Assembly: GCF_900116175.1 (NCBI RefSeq)
Contig: NZ_FPCH01000002.1
Coordinates: 1,116,001 to 1,180,000 of the forward strand
From: Hyphomicrobium facile
GTDB lineage: Bacteria > Pseudomonadota > Alphaproteobacteria > Rhizobiales > Hyphomicrobiaceae
Direction of reading: 5' to 3'
DNA length: 64,000 nt
Shown here: positions 7,352-17,638 of the stretch, piece after piece
Position numbering within the stretch: the first letter of the stretch is position 1
Layout: the number at the start of each line of letters is the position of its first letter
The notes under the pieces: model-generated
Seen by the model: the letters and a program-made list of their open reading frames with translations, nothing else
What the model was told of the DNA's origin: nothing
The model's database searches: none
Translations under genes and position numbers: made by a program

Positions 7352-10180
7352 TCAGGCTAGCGCCTCAGCGACCGCTCGCTCCAACTCGGCCAGACCAGCA
7401 TCGACATCTTTCAGATGAATTCGCAAGGCGCGCCGACCGCGCTCGACGAGAACGTCCAGATCGCCTTGCGCCTGTGCGGCCTTCACGACGCCGAAACTCA
7501 AACGGTGACCCGGTATCTCGATATCTTCGGGGTCATCGCTCGTGATCTGCATGAAGACGCCGGTATTTGGTCCACCCTTGTAGGCTTGGCCTGTCGAATG
7601 CTGAAAGCGCGGACCAAAGCCGAGGCAGGTTGCAGCATGAGTTTTGTCGCGAATGCTTTCACGCATCGCACTCATCGCTTCCGTGTGCGCCTTGTTACGC
7701 TCGATATAGGCAAGAAGGGCCACGTAGTCGTTCGGTTCAATGCGATCGAAATAGCTCTTCAATATGCCTTGAAGGGTATTGTGGCGGCCGAGCGCCGAAG
7801 CATTGTTTGGATCCGCATAGACGGCGATTCCGTTCTCGCGAAAAAGAGGATGCTCGACCGGCAGTTCCCGCGTTTTCTCGTACGCGCTGGTCAACGCAGC
7901 CGTCTTGACCTTGCTTGCCTCGACGTCCGGCTGATCGAATGGATTTATTCCGATAACCGCGCCGGCCACCGCGGTCGCGATCTCCCAGCGGAAGAATTCC
8001 TGCCCGAGATGCCAGATGTCTTTCACCGTGATCCGCGCAACGGGATGGCTGGCCTTTTCCAACGCCGATATCGCTTCGCGCTGATACGTATCGGCCATTC
8101 CCTCGAGCTCGACGTAAACGAAAAACCGATCGGCGCTGTACTTGTCCGGCGTGCCCAGCGGCTCGTCCGTGAGCGGAATAAGTCCTCGTCCGTCTTTGCC
8201 GGTGCTCTCGGCGAGGAGCTGTTCGAGCCATGCGCCAAGATCATCAATCTTGGGCGACGCGACAATCGTCACCTTGTTGCAGCCGAATGATGCGGCGGCA
8301 ACGCCGAGTGCAATGCCAAGTTCGACGCCGGGATTCTCGGAAGGCGGGACATCAGGACCGCACGATCGCTCCATGACCGATGCCGTCTCAAGCAGGCGCT
8401 TGATGTCTATGCCCATGAGAGCGGCAGGAACGAGCCCAAAATTCGATAGTACCGAATAGCGGCCGCCGATGCCCGGCAAGCCATAAAAGATGTGACGGAA
8501 TCCCGATCGCTTCGCGCGCTTCTCCAGCGAGGAGCCCGGATCCGTCACGGCGACGAAATGGTCTCCGGCGCGATCTCTGCCAACCGCCGCGCTGACGCGC
8601 GCGAAGAAATAATCGAGGAGAATATTGGGCTCGACTGTGCTTCCCGACTTCGACGAAACGATAAAGATCGTCTTGTCCAACTGCACCGCCTCTTCAATCG
8701 TGTGGATTTGCGCCGGATCCGTGCTGTCCAAAACATGAAGAAGCGGCCATCCCGATTGGTGGCCGAACGTCTCGGCGATCACCTCGGGTCCGAGACTGGA
8801 ACCACCCATTCCTAGAAGAACAGCATCGCCGAAGCCGTCTCGTCTCACATTGTTTGCGAAGGCCTCCAGTGCGCCGACGTCTCGCAGCTCGCGATCGACG
8901 ATCTGCAGCCAGCCGACCCATTTTTCTTCGCCTTTATTGGTCCAAAGCGCGGCATCTCCGGACCAAAGAGACCTTACAAGTCCCTTCTTCCGCCAATCGT
9001 TGCATTCCCGGTCAATGGCAGCCTGCATCTCGGGGAAGCCCGCCGAGATTTTTTGGCCGATGCGATCGCCATCGATCAAAGCTAGGCGCCTTCGCGCGAT
9101 GGCTCCGCAAAGCTTGTCGAAGGCGTCGGCAAACTGCTGCACTCCATCGACAACGAGCTGATCCGTAATGTCCTTGAGTGAAATCCCTTGTTTGCCGAGC
9201 GTCTCAAAAACCGAACGGGCATGGGCGAGACGATCCTCGATGGCGTCCGCCTTCGCCTCACCATGATCGCGGAATGCATCCATCGTCGCGGGCGGCATCG
9301 TGTCGACCGTATCGCGTCCGATCAAAGCCTCGACGTAGAGAGTATCTTTGTAGGCGGGATTTTTTGTGCTCGTCGAAGCCCACAACAAACGCTGGGTTTT
9401 TGCTCCGGCGCCTGCGAGCCGGTGCCATCGCTCGCTAGCGAAAATCGACTTGTATCGTTCGAACGCGAGCTTCGCATTGGCGATCGCCACTTTGCCGCGC
9501 AATGCATCCGCGATGTTTTTGTCCGGGAGCGCGTCCAATTTCTTGTCCGCGGCGGTGTCGATGCGGCTCACGAAAAAGCTTGCAACACTCGCGATGCGCG
9601 ATACGTCACCGCCGGCCTTCAAAAAGTCTTCGAGGCCCGCGATATATGCGTCGGCCACCTTCTCGTAGACGGTGATCGAGAAAAGCAACGTGATGTTGAT
9701 ATTGAGACCAGCGCCGACCAGCTTGCGAATGGCAGGGATTCCAGCCGGTGTGCCAGGGACCTTCACCATCAGATTCGCGCGATCGACCGCGGCCCAAAGC
9801 CTCTTCGCTTCAGCAATTGTCGCCTCGGTATCGTTAGCGATATAGGGCGAGCATTCGAGGCTTACATAGCCGTCGCGCCCGCCGGTCTGATCGTAGACGG
9901 GGCGCAAAATATCCGCCGCATCTCGAATGTCGGCCAGTGCCAAATGCTCGTAAATCTCCATAACGTGATGGTCGCCGCGCGACTGGAATTGCTTCAGCGC
10001 ATCGGCGTACTCATCGCTCTCGGCAATGGCCTTTTCGAAGATCGATGGATTCGACGTCACGCCTTTCAGGCCGTCGCGTTCGACGAGCGAGCGGAGTTTT
10101 CCGCTCGTAATGAGGTCACGCTTCAAATCATCCAGCCAAATCGACTGGCCGAAGCTTTCGAGTTGTTTCAGCCGGTTCAC
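7352..10180 (-). CDS. tal-pgi: Bifunctional transaldolase / glucose-6-phosphate isomerase
   Basis: A 942-aa fusion protein. Residues ~1-370 are a transaldolase: [16 protein letters not shown] near residue 40 and the Schiff-base lysine (K140) in [14 protein letters not shown]. Residues ~400-942 are a phosphoglucose isomerase: [33 protein letters not shown] and [20 protein letters not shown]. The protein therefore joins the non-oxidative pentose-phosphate exchange of sedoheptulose 7-phosphate and glyceraldehyde 3-phosphate with the fructose 6-phosphate/glucose 6-phosphate interconversion. Such fusions are known in several alphaproteobacteria and other phyla. The GTG start overlaps the tkt stop as GTGA. 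Physical linkage would return fructose 6-phosphate directly to the glucose 6-phosphate used by zwf downstream. Confidence 0.95.
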   Translation of the reverse strand: MNRLKQLESFGQSIWLDDLKRDLITSGKLRSLVERDGLKGVTSNPSIFEKAIAESDEYADALKQFQSRGDHHVMEIYEHLALADIRDAADILRPVYDQTGGRDGYVSLECSPYIANDTEATIAEAKRLWAAVDRANLMVKVPGTPAGIPAIRKLVGAGLNINITLLFSITVYEKVADAYIAGLEDFLKAGGDVSRIASVASFFVSRIDTAADKKLDALPDKNIADALRGKVAIANAKLAFERYKSIFASERWHRLAGAGAKTQRLLWASTSTKNPAYKDTLYVEALIGRDTVDTMPPATMDAFRDHGEAKADAIEDRLAHARSVFETLGKQGISLKDITDQLVVDGVQQFADAFDKLCGAIARRRLALIDGDRIGQKISAGFPEMQAAIDRECNDWRKKGLVRSLWSGDAALWTNKGEEKWVGWLQIVDRELRDVGALEAFANNVRRDGFGDAVLLGMGGSSLGPEVIAETFGHQSGWPLLHVLDSTDPAQIHTIEEAVQLDKTIFIVSSKSGSTVEPNILLDYFFARVSAAVGRDRAGDHFVAVTDPGSSLEKRAKRSGFRHIFYGLPGIGGRYSVLSNFGLVPAALMGIDIKRLLETASVMERSCGPDVPPSENPGVELGIALGVAAASFGCNKVTIVASPKIDDLGAWLEQLLAESTGKDGRGLIPLTDEPLGTPDKYSADRFFVYVELEGMADTYQREAISALEKASHPVARITVKDIWHLGQEFFRWEIATAVAGAVIGINPFDQPDVEASKVKTAALTSAYEKTRELPVEHPLFRENGIAVYADPNNASALGRHNTLQGILKSYFDRIEPNDYVALLAYIERNKAHTEAMSAMRESIRDKTHAATCLGFGPRFQHSTGQAYKGGPNTGVFMQITSDDPEDIEIPGHRLSFGVVKAAQAQGDLDVLVERGRRALRIHLKDVDAGLAELERAVAEALA

Positions 10181-12279
10181 TTCGCGCTCCCTTCAATCAG
10201 GGCCAGCTGTTGTTCGGCTGCGGCGACAACGTTTTCTGCGGTGAAACCAAACTTTCGCATCGCATCTTTCACCGGAGCCGACGCTCCGAACGTATGCATG
10301 CCGATCCGCGCACCATCAGCGCCTACATACCGGTCCCAGCCGATCACCGAGCCTGCTTCGAGAGACACGCGTGCCTTGACGCTTTTCGGCAAGACGCTCT
10401 CGCGATACGCAGCGTCCTGCTCTTCGAACAGCTCCCACGACGGCATGCTCACGAGCCGTGCTGCAACGCCCTTCCGCTTCAACTCTTCGAACGCTTCTGC
10501 GCAAATCGATACCTCGCTTCCGGTACCAATCAGGATCACGGCAGGGGTACCCTGCTTGGCATCCGCCATCACATAGGCGCCGCGCGCAACACCAGTCGCG
10601 GGAGCATACTTCTTGCGATCGAAGGTCGGCAGAGGTTGGCGGCTAAGAGCGATGCACGCGGGGTGTTTCTTCAGTTGCATCGTCACGCGCCAAGCCTCGA
10701 CCGTTTCATTCGCGTCGGCGGGTCGCAATGTGACGAGCCCTGGAGTGCCACGCAATGCCAGGAGCTGTTCGATGGGCTGATGCGTCGGGCCATCTTCGCC
10801 GAGCCCGATCGAGTCGTGCGTGAAGACGAATATCGCCGGGATCTCCATCAACGCGCTCAGGCGAATGGATGCTTTCATGTAGTCTGAGAAGTTGAGGAAG
10901 GTGGCCCCGTACGCTCGCACGCCGCTGAGCACGAGCCCGTTGACGATGGCGCCCATCGCATGTTCGCGAATACCAAAATGCAAATTGCGGGCGCCGTAGT
11001 TGTTTGCCTCGACGTCGCCGCCCCCCTCGATGTGTGTTTTCGTCGAGGGAGCAAGATCGGCAGCGCCGCCGATAAAGAGAGGATCATGCGAGGCGATCGC
11101 GTTCAGGGCCTTGCCTCCGGAGGCGCGCGTCGCAATGCCTTTGGCGTCCGCAGGAAAGCTCGGCAGAGCCGCATCCCATCCTTGCGGCAAGCCCTTGGAT
11201 TCGAGCAGGTCGAATTCCGCCGAGAGACCGGAATACTTGGATCTGAAGTCTTTGAGAAATTTGTTCCAAGCCTGCCAAGCTTGTTTGCCGCGCGCCCCGA
11301 TGCCTTCTCGGAAATGTTTCGTGACGCCATCCGGGACAAGAAACGTCGCATCCTCTGGCCAACCGTAATTGCGTTTTGCCAGACGAACTTCTTCCTCGCC
11401 CAGCGGCTCGCCATGCGCTGCGCTAGTGTCGTGCTTGTGCGGAGCGCCATAGCCGATGTGACTGTCGACGATAATCAACGACGGAACATCTGGCGTATTG
11501 CGGAATTTCGTCAGCGCCTCGGCAAGTCTTTCGGTGTCGTTGACATCGCCGACGCGGTCGACGTTCCAACCATAGCTGAGAAACCGGGCGCCGACGTTTT
11601 CACTAAAAGCGAGATCCGTATGGCCTTCGATGGTCACGCGATTGTTGTCGTAGATCCAGCAGAGATTGCCGAGCATCAGATGACCGGCAAGCGAGGCTGC
11701 TTCGCTCGCCACGCCTTCCATCATATCGCCATCGCTGCAGACGGTGAAAACGTCGTAGTCGAATAAGGTGAGGCCGGGCTTGTTGAACTTCTTTGCCAGC
11801 CATTTCCCAGCGAGGGACATGCCCACGCTCATGCCGCAGCCCTGCCCGAGCGGGCCCGTCGTCGCCTCCACTCCGGTCGTGCGGCCATACTCGGGATGTC
11901 CCGGGCATTTGCTGTCGAGCTGGCGGAACGCCTTTATATCTTCGAGCGTGACGGCTAAGCCGTTTGGTCTACCTCCTTTAGCGTCCCGCTCTTTGACTCC
12001 GGCAAGATGCAGAATGGAGTAGAGAAGCATCGAGGCATGGCCGTTCGATAAAACGAAACGATCGCGATTGGGCCAACCCGGATTGTCGGGATCGAAGCGC
12101 AGAAAGCGTTGCCAAAGAGTATAAACGAGGGGCGCCAGCGCCATGGGCGTGCCGGGATGGCCGGAGTTCGCCTTTTGCACGGCGTCCATGGATAACGTGC
12201 GGATCGTATTGATGCACACATCATCGATATTCAGTTCAAATGGCGAAACTTGCGGTTTTGTTGCGGTGCCGCGGCTCAT
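10177..12279 (-). CDS. tkt: Transketolase
   Basis: A 700-aa thiamine-diphosphate enzyme moving two-carbon units between ketoses and aldoses. Signatures: KANSGHPGTPMALAPL near residue 40, GPLGQGCGMSVGMSLAGKWL, the TPP/metal motif SDGDMMEGVASEAASLAG with the following asparagine region, and GEDGPTHQPIEQL in the pyrimidine-binding domain. The ATG at 12279 is chosen because it begins just before the conserved N-terminal helix; an upstream extension to 12339 would run into the divergent gene's leader. It is the first gene of the seven-gene operon, so the promoter should lie in the ~95 nt between it and the divergent debranching-enzyme gene. Confidence 0.95.
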   Translation of the reverse strand: MSRGTATKPQVSPFELNIDDVCINTIRTLSMDAVQKANSGHPGTPMALAPLVYTLWQRFLRFDPDNPGWPNRDRFVLSNGHASMLLYSILHLAGVKERDAKGGRPNGLAVTLEDIKAFRQLDSKCPGHPEYGRTTGVEATTGPLGQGCGMSVGMSLAGKWLAKKFNKPGLTLFDYDVFTVCSDGDMMEGVASEAASLAGHLMLGNLCWIYDNNRVTIEGHTDLAFSENVGARFLSYGWNVDRVGDVNDTERLAEALTKFRNTPDVPSLIIVDSHIGYGAPHKHDTSAAHGEPLGEEEVRLAKRNYGWPEDATFLVPDGVTKHFREGIGARGKQAWQAWNKFLKDFRSKYSGLSAEFDLLESKGLPQGWDAALPSFPADAKGIATRASGGKALNAIASHDPLFIGGAADLAPSTKTHIEGGGDVEANNYGARNLHFGIREHAMGAIVNGLVLSGVRAYGATFLNFSDYMKASIRLSALMEIPAIFVFTHDSIGLGEDGPTHQPIEQLLALRGTPGLVTLRPADANETVEAWRVTMQLKKHPACIALSRQPLPTFDRKKYAPATGVARGAYVMADAKQGTPAVILIGTGSEVSICAEAFEELKRKGVAARLVSMPSWELFEEQDAAYRESVLPKSVKARVSLEAGSVIGWDRYVGADGARIGMHTFGASAPVKDAMRKFGFTAENVVAAAEQQLALIEGSAK

Positions 12280-12372
12280 CGGGGAGATCCAGAAGACTAT
12301 TCGTCGAATGGCGGCAGTTGGAGCGGGCTGAAAAAACACCTTACGGAGAGGGCCGGCACGACAGCCGCCACA

Positions 12373-14652
12373 ATGATCGACGTCGAGGGGGAAACGGATC
12401 GGCGCTCAACTCGTTCCGCAACAGATGTGGCGACTTTCCAAAAGCCACAACCTCTCTCGCTGGCTTCGTCGATGTCGTTCAAAGTACAGGTCGGTCCGGC
12501 CCAAATTGCCATTCATCAGGGGCAGACGGTTTTCGTCACGCGTCCCGATGGCCAAGTGAAATCTCCCGGTAACCACGGGCTCTATTTTCGCGACACCCGG
12601 CTCATCAGCACGTGGGCGATTTATGTAAACGGCGAGAAGTGGGATCTGCTGAACGGCGTCGCCGTGGCGGCGCACGCGGCACGCATCCACGCGACGAACC
12701 CCAGTTTCATGACCGAAGACGGACCCATCGCGGCCCGAACCTTGGGTTTACTCATCGGCCGTCATATCGAAGGAGGAATGCACGAAGACATCTACGTTTC
12801 CAACAATGGGCTCGGGCCCGTCCGTTTCAATTTGGAAATCGCCATTCGCGCGGATTTCGCCGACATATTCGAAGTGAAAGCCAACGCTGTCGTCCGTCGC
12901 GGCTCTATAGCGACGTCGTGGTCGCCGCAGAGACAGATGGTTCACAACAGTTACCGGAATAGAGATTTCCATCGCGAAATTATCGTGCGAGCGGACGCCG
13001 GCGACGGCGAACATGCCGTCTACGCCAATGGCCGGCTGACTTTCGAGATCGCCCTAAAGCCGGGCGATGTGTGGCATCGCTGTCTGTACTACGAATTCAT
13101 AGACGGGAAAGAACGCGTTCTGGCCCCGCGCGGGTGCATCGACGCAAGCAGCGAGGCGCGGCACTCCCAGAAAATTTCGGAATGGCAAACCACGGTTCTC
13201 AAAATCGTGACCAGCAACGAGGAATTCTACCGCAACTTCAATCAAGGCGTACTCGATATGGCCGCCCTGCGGTTGCCGCTCAAGGGAACGAGCGGAATGG
13301 TATTTGTTCCCGCGGCGGGCCTGCCTTGGTTCTTGGCTCTGTTCGGCCGCGATACGTTGATCGCTTCGTTGCAGACCATGATCGTCTATCCCGAATTCGC
13401 AGAAGGGACGCTCGACGTCTTGGCGCAATACCAAGCGCATGAACGCGATGATTACCGCGACGCGGAGCCGGGAAAAATTCTGCACGAGCTTCGCTACGGA
13501 GAGCTCGCCCATTTCCGCCAAATTCCGCATACGCCGTATTATGGAACGGCCGACGCCACATCATTATATCTCGTCGCATTGCACGCCGCCTGGCGGGCGA
13601 CCGGCGACACGGATCTTATCGAGCGGCTTCTGCCGACCGCAGAAGCCTGCCTCGACTGGATCGATAAATACGGCGATCGCGACGGCGATGGATTTCAGGA
13701 GTACCAGACGCGCTCGACCGCCGGTTACGAAAACATGAGCTGGAAGGACGCCGGAAATTCGATCGTCTATCCCGACGGGACGCTCGTCGACGGACCAAAA
13801 GCACTGTGCGAATTGCAGGGCTACGTTTACGACGCGTGGCTTCGGATGGCCGAGATCTACGAAGCATTCGATAATGGCCGGCGGGCTGGCGTCTTGCGCC
13901 GGAAAGCGCAGCGCCTGTTTGAAAAGTTCAACGAAGATTTCTGGGATGAGGAGTTGGGCTTCTATGCCCTGGCGCTCGACGGCGCGAAGAAAAAGGTCCT
14001 GACGGTCGCTTCCAACGTGGGGCACTGTCTCTGGTCCGGCATCATCGCGCCGGAGCGAGCAGAGCAGGTCGTGAAGCGTTTGATGCGTAAGGATATGCGT
14101 TCGGGTTGGGGCATCCGCACGCTATCGGCGGATCACCCATCGTTCAATCCATACGATTACCAGACAGGCGCCGTCTGGCCGCACGACAATTCCCTCATCG
14201 CGCTCGGCATGAAGCGGTATGGCTTTCCGCGCGAAGCCGCCCTCGTCGCCCGGGAACTGAGCGGCGCGGCGAGCCATTTCCTTCTGAACCAACTTCCGGA
14301 GCTCTACGGTGGATTGCAGCGCGAGGAGGATGGCTTCCCGGTTCAATATCTCGGCGCCAATGTCCCGCAGGCCTGGGCGGCAGGCACGCCGTTTCTGCTG
14401 CTTCAAGCACTTTTGGGACTGCAGCAGGATGCTCCTCGCGGCAAAATCTACGTCGATCCCGTATTGCCCGATTGGTTGCCCGATATCACGCTGATGGACC
14501 TCCGGCTTGGCCGAGCGCGGTTCGATATCCACTTCTGGCGAGATGGAAGAGAAACCCAGTTCGAGGTTCTCGAGGGCGACGCCGCAGCCGTTGAAAAGGC
14601 CGCGCTCGCCACACTCGCGTCCGTTGGAGGCGTGGAACATGTCCCAACCTGA
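12373..14652 (+). CDS. Glycogen-debranching-type amylo-alpha-1,6-glucosidase family protein
   Basis: A 759-aa protein with the two-part layout of the GDE family: an N-terminal beta-rich domain (about residues 35-270, seen as VKSPGNHGLYFRDTRLISTW) and a C-terminal (alpha/alpha)6 toroid containing LPWFLALFGRDTLIASLQTM, DYQTGAVWPHDNSLIALGM and a VQYLGANVPQAWAAGTPFLL segment. Such enzymes hydrolyse alpha-1,6 branch or related glucosidic links in glycogen or glucosylated compounds; exact specificity is not set by the sequence. No signal peptide is seen, so it is probably cytoplasmic. It is divergent from tkt and overlaps the next gene, a GH15 enzyme, by 14 nt, so both are probably co-expressed for intracellular alpha-glucan breakdown. 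Confidence 0.87.
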   Translation: MIDVEGETDRRSTRSATDVATFQKPQPLSLASSMSFKVQVGPAQIAIHQGQTVFVTRPDGQVKSPGNHGLYFRDTRLISTWAIYVNGEKWDLLNGVAVAAHAARIHATNPSFMTEDGPIAARTLGLLIGRHIEGGMHEDIYVSNNGLGPVRFNLEIAIRADFADIFEVKANAVVRRGSIATSWSPQRQMVHNSYRNRDFHREIIVRADAGDGEHAVYANGRLTFEIALKPGDVWHRCLYYEFIDGKERVLAPRGCIDASSEARHSQKISEWQTTVLKIVTSNEEFYRNFNQGVLDMAALRLPLKGTSGMVFVPAAGLPWFLALFGRDTLIASLQTMIVYPEFAEGTLDVLAQYQAHERDDYRDAEPGKILHELRYGELAHFRQIPHTPYYGTADATSLYLVALHAAWRATGDTDLIERLLPTAEACLDWIDKYGDRDGDGFQEYQTRSTAGYENMSWKDAGNSIVYPDGTLVDGPKALCELQGYVYDAWLRMAEIYEAFDNGRRAGVLRRKAQRLFEKFNEDFWDEELGFYALALDGAKKKVLTVASNVGHCLWSGIIAPERAEQVVKRLMRKDMRSGWGIRTLSADHPSFNPYDYQTGAVWPHDNSLIALGMKRYGFPREAALVARELSGAASHFLLNQLPELYGGLQREEDGFPVQYLGANVPQAWAAGTPFLLLQALLGLQQDAPRGKIYVDPVLPDWLPDITLMDLRLGRARFDIHFWRDGRETQFEVLEGDAAAVEKAALATLASVGGVEHVPT

Positions 14653-16489
14653 TGACCTGTGGATAGAAGATTACGCGCTGATCAGCGATTGCGAATCTGC
14701 TGCTCTGGTCGGACGCAACGGTTCGATCGATTGGCTTTGCTGGCCGCGTTTCGACTCCAGCGCGTGCTTTGCCGCTCTTTTGGGAAATCCGGAGCACGGA
14801 CGATGGCTCATCGCGCCGAAAGCGCCGGCCAAACGGATCTCACGCCGGTACATCGACAGCTCTCTGGTTCTCGTCACGACATTCGAAACGGCGAGCGGGA
14901 CTGCGGAACTCATCGATTTCATGCCGCCGCACGACGAGAGCGCTGATCTGGTCCGCATCGTCCGCGGTGTCGAAGGCCATGTCCCGCTGCATATGGAGCT
15001 CATCGTTCGCTTCGAATACGGCGCGTTTGTCCCGTGGGTCGAACGTTTCGACGAGAGTCTCCGCGCGATCGCCGGCCCCGACATGGTCATTTTGCGCACG
15101 CCAGTAGATTTGCGTGGTGAGGATCTGACGACGGTCGCAGACTTTCACGTTTCAGCCGGTGAAAATGTGCCATTCGTTTTGAGCTACGGGCCCTCACAGC
15201 GAAAGCCGCCCGAGGGCGTGGACCCGGAAGTCGCGCTCAAAAGCACGGAAGCATATTGGCGCGGCTGGTCAGGCCACTGCGTTTCGGCGGGACGTTGGAC
15301 GCCCCTCGTCAAACGCTCGCTATCCGTATTGAAGGGCCTGACCTACGCTCCAACCGGCGGCATCGTCGCTGCCGCCACGACGTCACTGCCGGAGCAAGAG
15401 GGCGGCGTCCGGAACTGGGACTATCGATACTGCTGGTTGCGCGACGCGACGTTGACTCTGCTCGCTCTCGGAAGCGCCGGCTACTACGAAGAAGCGCGCG
15501 ACTGGCGGGATTGGCTCGTTCGTGCCATCGCAGGCAGCCCGGATCAACTGCAGATCATGTACGGGATCAATGGCAAGCGCCGTCTGCAGGAATGGGAGGT
15601 CGAATGGCTGCCTGGCTTCCGGGGAGCACGCCCGGTCCGGGTCGGGAACGCCGCCGCCACTCAACTCCAGCTCGACGTTTACGGCGAGATCGCCGACGCC
15701 ATCTTCCAAGCGCGCGCGCACGGATTACCCCCTGCGGATCGTTGGCACGCAATCTCTCTCGCACTTCTAGATCACCTCGAAACGGCGTGGCGACAGCCCG
15801 ACGAAGGGATTTGGGAAGTGCGCGGGCCGCCACAGCATTTCGTACATTCGAAAGTCCTGGCATGGGTCGCGTTCGATCGTATGGTGAGGTCGGCCGAGGA
15901 GCACGGCGAAGAGGGACCGCTGGACCGATGGCGCGCGTTGCGCGATGAAATTCACAACGACGTCTGTTGCAACGGCTTCGACACCGAGCTGAACAGTTTC
16001 GTGCAGGCCTATGGCTCGAAGTTTCTCGATGCGAGCCTGTTGTTACTTTCAATCGTCGGCTTCTTGCCCCCGTCCGACCCGCGAATACAGGGCACTGTCA
16101 AAGCGATCGAGCGCCGTCTTCTGCGAAATGGATTGATCTACCGCTACGCGACGACCGAGACTGAAGATGGTTTGCCGCCCGGCGAAGGAGCGTTCCTTGC
16201 GTGCAGTTTCTGGTTCGTAGACAACCTTGTCCTGCAGGGTCGCATCGACGAGGGCGAAGCAATGTTCGAACGTCTCGTCGCGCTCTGCAATGATGTCGGA
16301 CTTCTCGCCGAGGAATATGATCCCGTCTCGAAGCATCAGATGGGCAATTTTCCGCAAGCCTTCAGCCACGTCTCCCTCATCAATTCCGCCTACAATCTCA
16401 CGCTCTACAAGGGCATGTCCGAAGAATGTGCGGATTGGAACTCACGACGAGCGACAATGCGGCGTGGCTGCACATCGACCGGGCGTTGA
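14639..16489 (+). CDS. GH15 glucoamylase/trehalase-like glycoside hydrolase
   Basis: A 616-aa protein of glycoside hydrolase family 15. The start ATG at 14639 has an ideal GGAGG at 14626-14630 and lies inside the end of the preceding gene. The N-terminal beta-sandwich begins with IEDYALISDCESAALVGRNG and SIDWLCWPRFDS; the (alpha/alpha)6 catalytic domain includes VRNWDYRYCWLRDATLTLLA (catalytic Asp/Arg region) and PPGEGAFLACSFWFVDNL (second acid). Family members remove glucose from alpha-1,4-glucans or split trehalose; both are possible. With the debranching enzyme upstream and a glucokinase in the divergent operon, the natural role is release of free glucose for phosphorylation. No export signal is visible. 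Confidence 0.9.
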   Translation: MSQPDDLWIEDYALISDCESAALVGRNGSIDWLCWPRFDSSACFAALLGNPEHGRWLIAPKAPAKRISRRYIDSSLVLVTTFETASGTAELIDFMPPHDESADLVRIVRGVEGHVPLHMELIVRFEYGAFVPWVERFDESLRAIAGPDMVILRTPVDLRGEDLTTVADFHVSAGENVPFVLSYGPSQRKPPEGVDPEVALKSTEAYWRGWSGHCVSAGRWTPLVKRSLSVLKGLTYAPTGGIVAAATTSLPEQEGGVRNWDYRYCWLRDATLTLLALGSAGYYEEARDWRDWLVRAIAGSPDQLQIMYGINGKRRLQEWEVEWLPGFRGARPVRVGNAAATQLQLDVYGEIADAIFQARAHGLPPADRWHAISLALLDHLETAWRQPDEGIWEVRGPPQHFVHSKVLAWVAFDRMVRSAEEHGEEGPLDRWRALRDEIHNDVCCNGFDTELNSFVQAYGSKFLDASLLLLSIVGFLPPSDPRIQGTVKAIERRLLRNGLIYRYATTETEDGLPPGEGAFLACSFWFVDNLVLQGRIDEGEAMFERLVALCNDVGLLAEEYDPVSKHQMGNFPQAFSHVSLINSAYNLTLYKGMSEECADWNSRRATMRRGCTSTGR

Positions 16490-16661
16490 AAGTTTCACTC
16501 ACAATACACTTGGAACTTTCTCAATTGCGATGGGGCCGCATCGAGTTAGGATAGACGCTCACATCGCGGGGACGTTCGGGTCACAGACCTTGGCACGAGT
16601 TCACGACACCTGGGGGATTTAGTTTGATAGACAGCGGCAAATTGACGGGCGACCCATCACC

Positions 16662-17564
16662 ATGATCGAGAACCCGGTTCCCTGGCCGAATGGTGCTCGA
16701 TGCGCGGTCGCCCTGACGTTCGATATCGATTCCGAAAGCCCGCTGCACCTCGAACATCGCAATCGCGTTCCCGATCTCGTCGCCACGACGTCCTGGATGC
16801 GTTACGATGAAATTGCCGTGCCTCGTATCCTGCGCCTTTATCGCGATCTCGGATTGAAGCAGACCTTCTTCTATCCGGCGTGGTGCATGAAGACCTATCC
16901 GCATCTCGTCGAGCAGATCCTCGCGGACGGTCACGAAATCGGCCATCACGGCTATATCCACGAGAACTACAATCAGCTGCCGCGCGACGAGCAGGAGGCG
17001 TTCTTCGTGCGCGCGCTAGAGACCATGGTCAGCATTACGGGGCAGAAGCCTCGCGGGTTTCGCGCACCCATTTATAATTTCTCACGCTACACGGCGGAGA
17101 TGCTCGTCCGGCACGGCTTCGAATATGACGCCTCGCTGATGACCGATGACGTGCCTCATCTCGTCGACGCTGCCGGCGGCTCGTTCGTGGAGATTCCGTC
17201 TCATTGGACGCTCGACGATTGGCCTCAATACGTCCACGCGACGGACTTCGGCTATCAGATGACGATACGGTCGCCGGACGAAGCTTGTGCGGTCTACATG
17301 GCCGATTTCGAAGCGGCGTATCGCTACGGCGGACTTTGGGTTGGCGTATGGCATCCGTGGGTCAGCGGTCGTCCTGCGCGTCTCGATGGCATTGCGCGGA
17401 TGGTGGAGACGATGCAGGCGCGCGGCAACGTCTGGTTTGCACGGCTGGACGAGATTGCGGCCCATGTCAGAAAAGTGACTGAAGAGGGCAGCTATCAGCC
17501 CCGCCGTATTCGGCTTCCCTACTACGAGGAAGGTTTGCCGGAGAGCGAGTTTCCACGCCTGTAG
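16662..17564 (+). CDS. Polysaccharide-deacetylase-fold (CE4/PuuE-like) hydrolase
   Basis: A 300-aa NodB-homology protein. Motif 1 is LTFDIDSES (two metal/catalytic Asp), motif 2 HEIGHHGYIHEN (metal-binding His residues, about residues 90-101), motif 3 GFRAPIYNFS, and a late VWHPWVSGRP supplies the distal His. There is no signal peptide, and the layout resembles the cytoplasmic PuuE allantoinase / cyclic-imide hydrolase branch rather than exported chitin or peptidoglycan deacetylases. It is convergent with the SDR/ABC operon that ends 74 nt away. A role in opening a cyclic ureide or imide, or deacylating an imported small molecule, is inference from this context. Confidence 0.8.
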   Translation: MIENPVPWPNGARCAVALTFDIDSESPLHLEHRNRVPDLVATTSWMRYDEIAVPRILRLYRDLGLKQTFFYPAWCMKTYPHLVEQILADGHEIGHHGYIHENYNQLPRDEQEAFFVRALETMVSITGQKPRGFRAPIYNFSRYTAEMLVRHGFEYDASLMTDDVPHLVDAAGGSFVEIPSHWTLDDWPQYVHATDFGYQMTIRSPDEACAVYMADFEAAYRYGGLWVGVWHPWVSGRPARLDGIARMVETMQARGNVWFARLDEIAAHVRKVTEEGSYQPRRIRLPYYEEGLPESEFPRL

Positions 17565-17638
17565 AGACGTGTTTTGCGTGAAGCGGCGCGAAGCCTTAGG
17601 CGCCTAACGCCGGATGGGCGGTGAACATCGCGCGTCCG

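Noticed and set aside
9188-10576. A 462-codon plus-strand ORF
   Set aside because: It lies antisense to the tal-pgi and tkt genes, which have complete catalytic motifs; its product shows no domain and mirrors the codon bias of the real genes.
17596-17607. Palindrome TTAGGCGCCTAA between convergent genes
   Set aside because: Too short for a terminator and without a T-tract; likely chance in GC-rich sequence.
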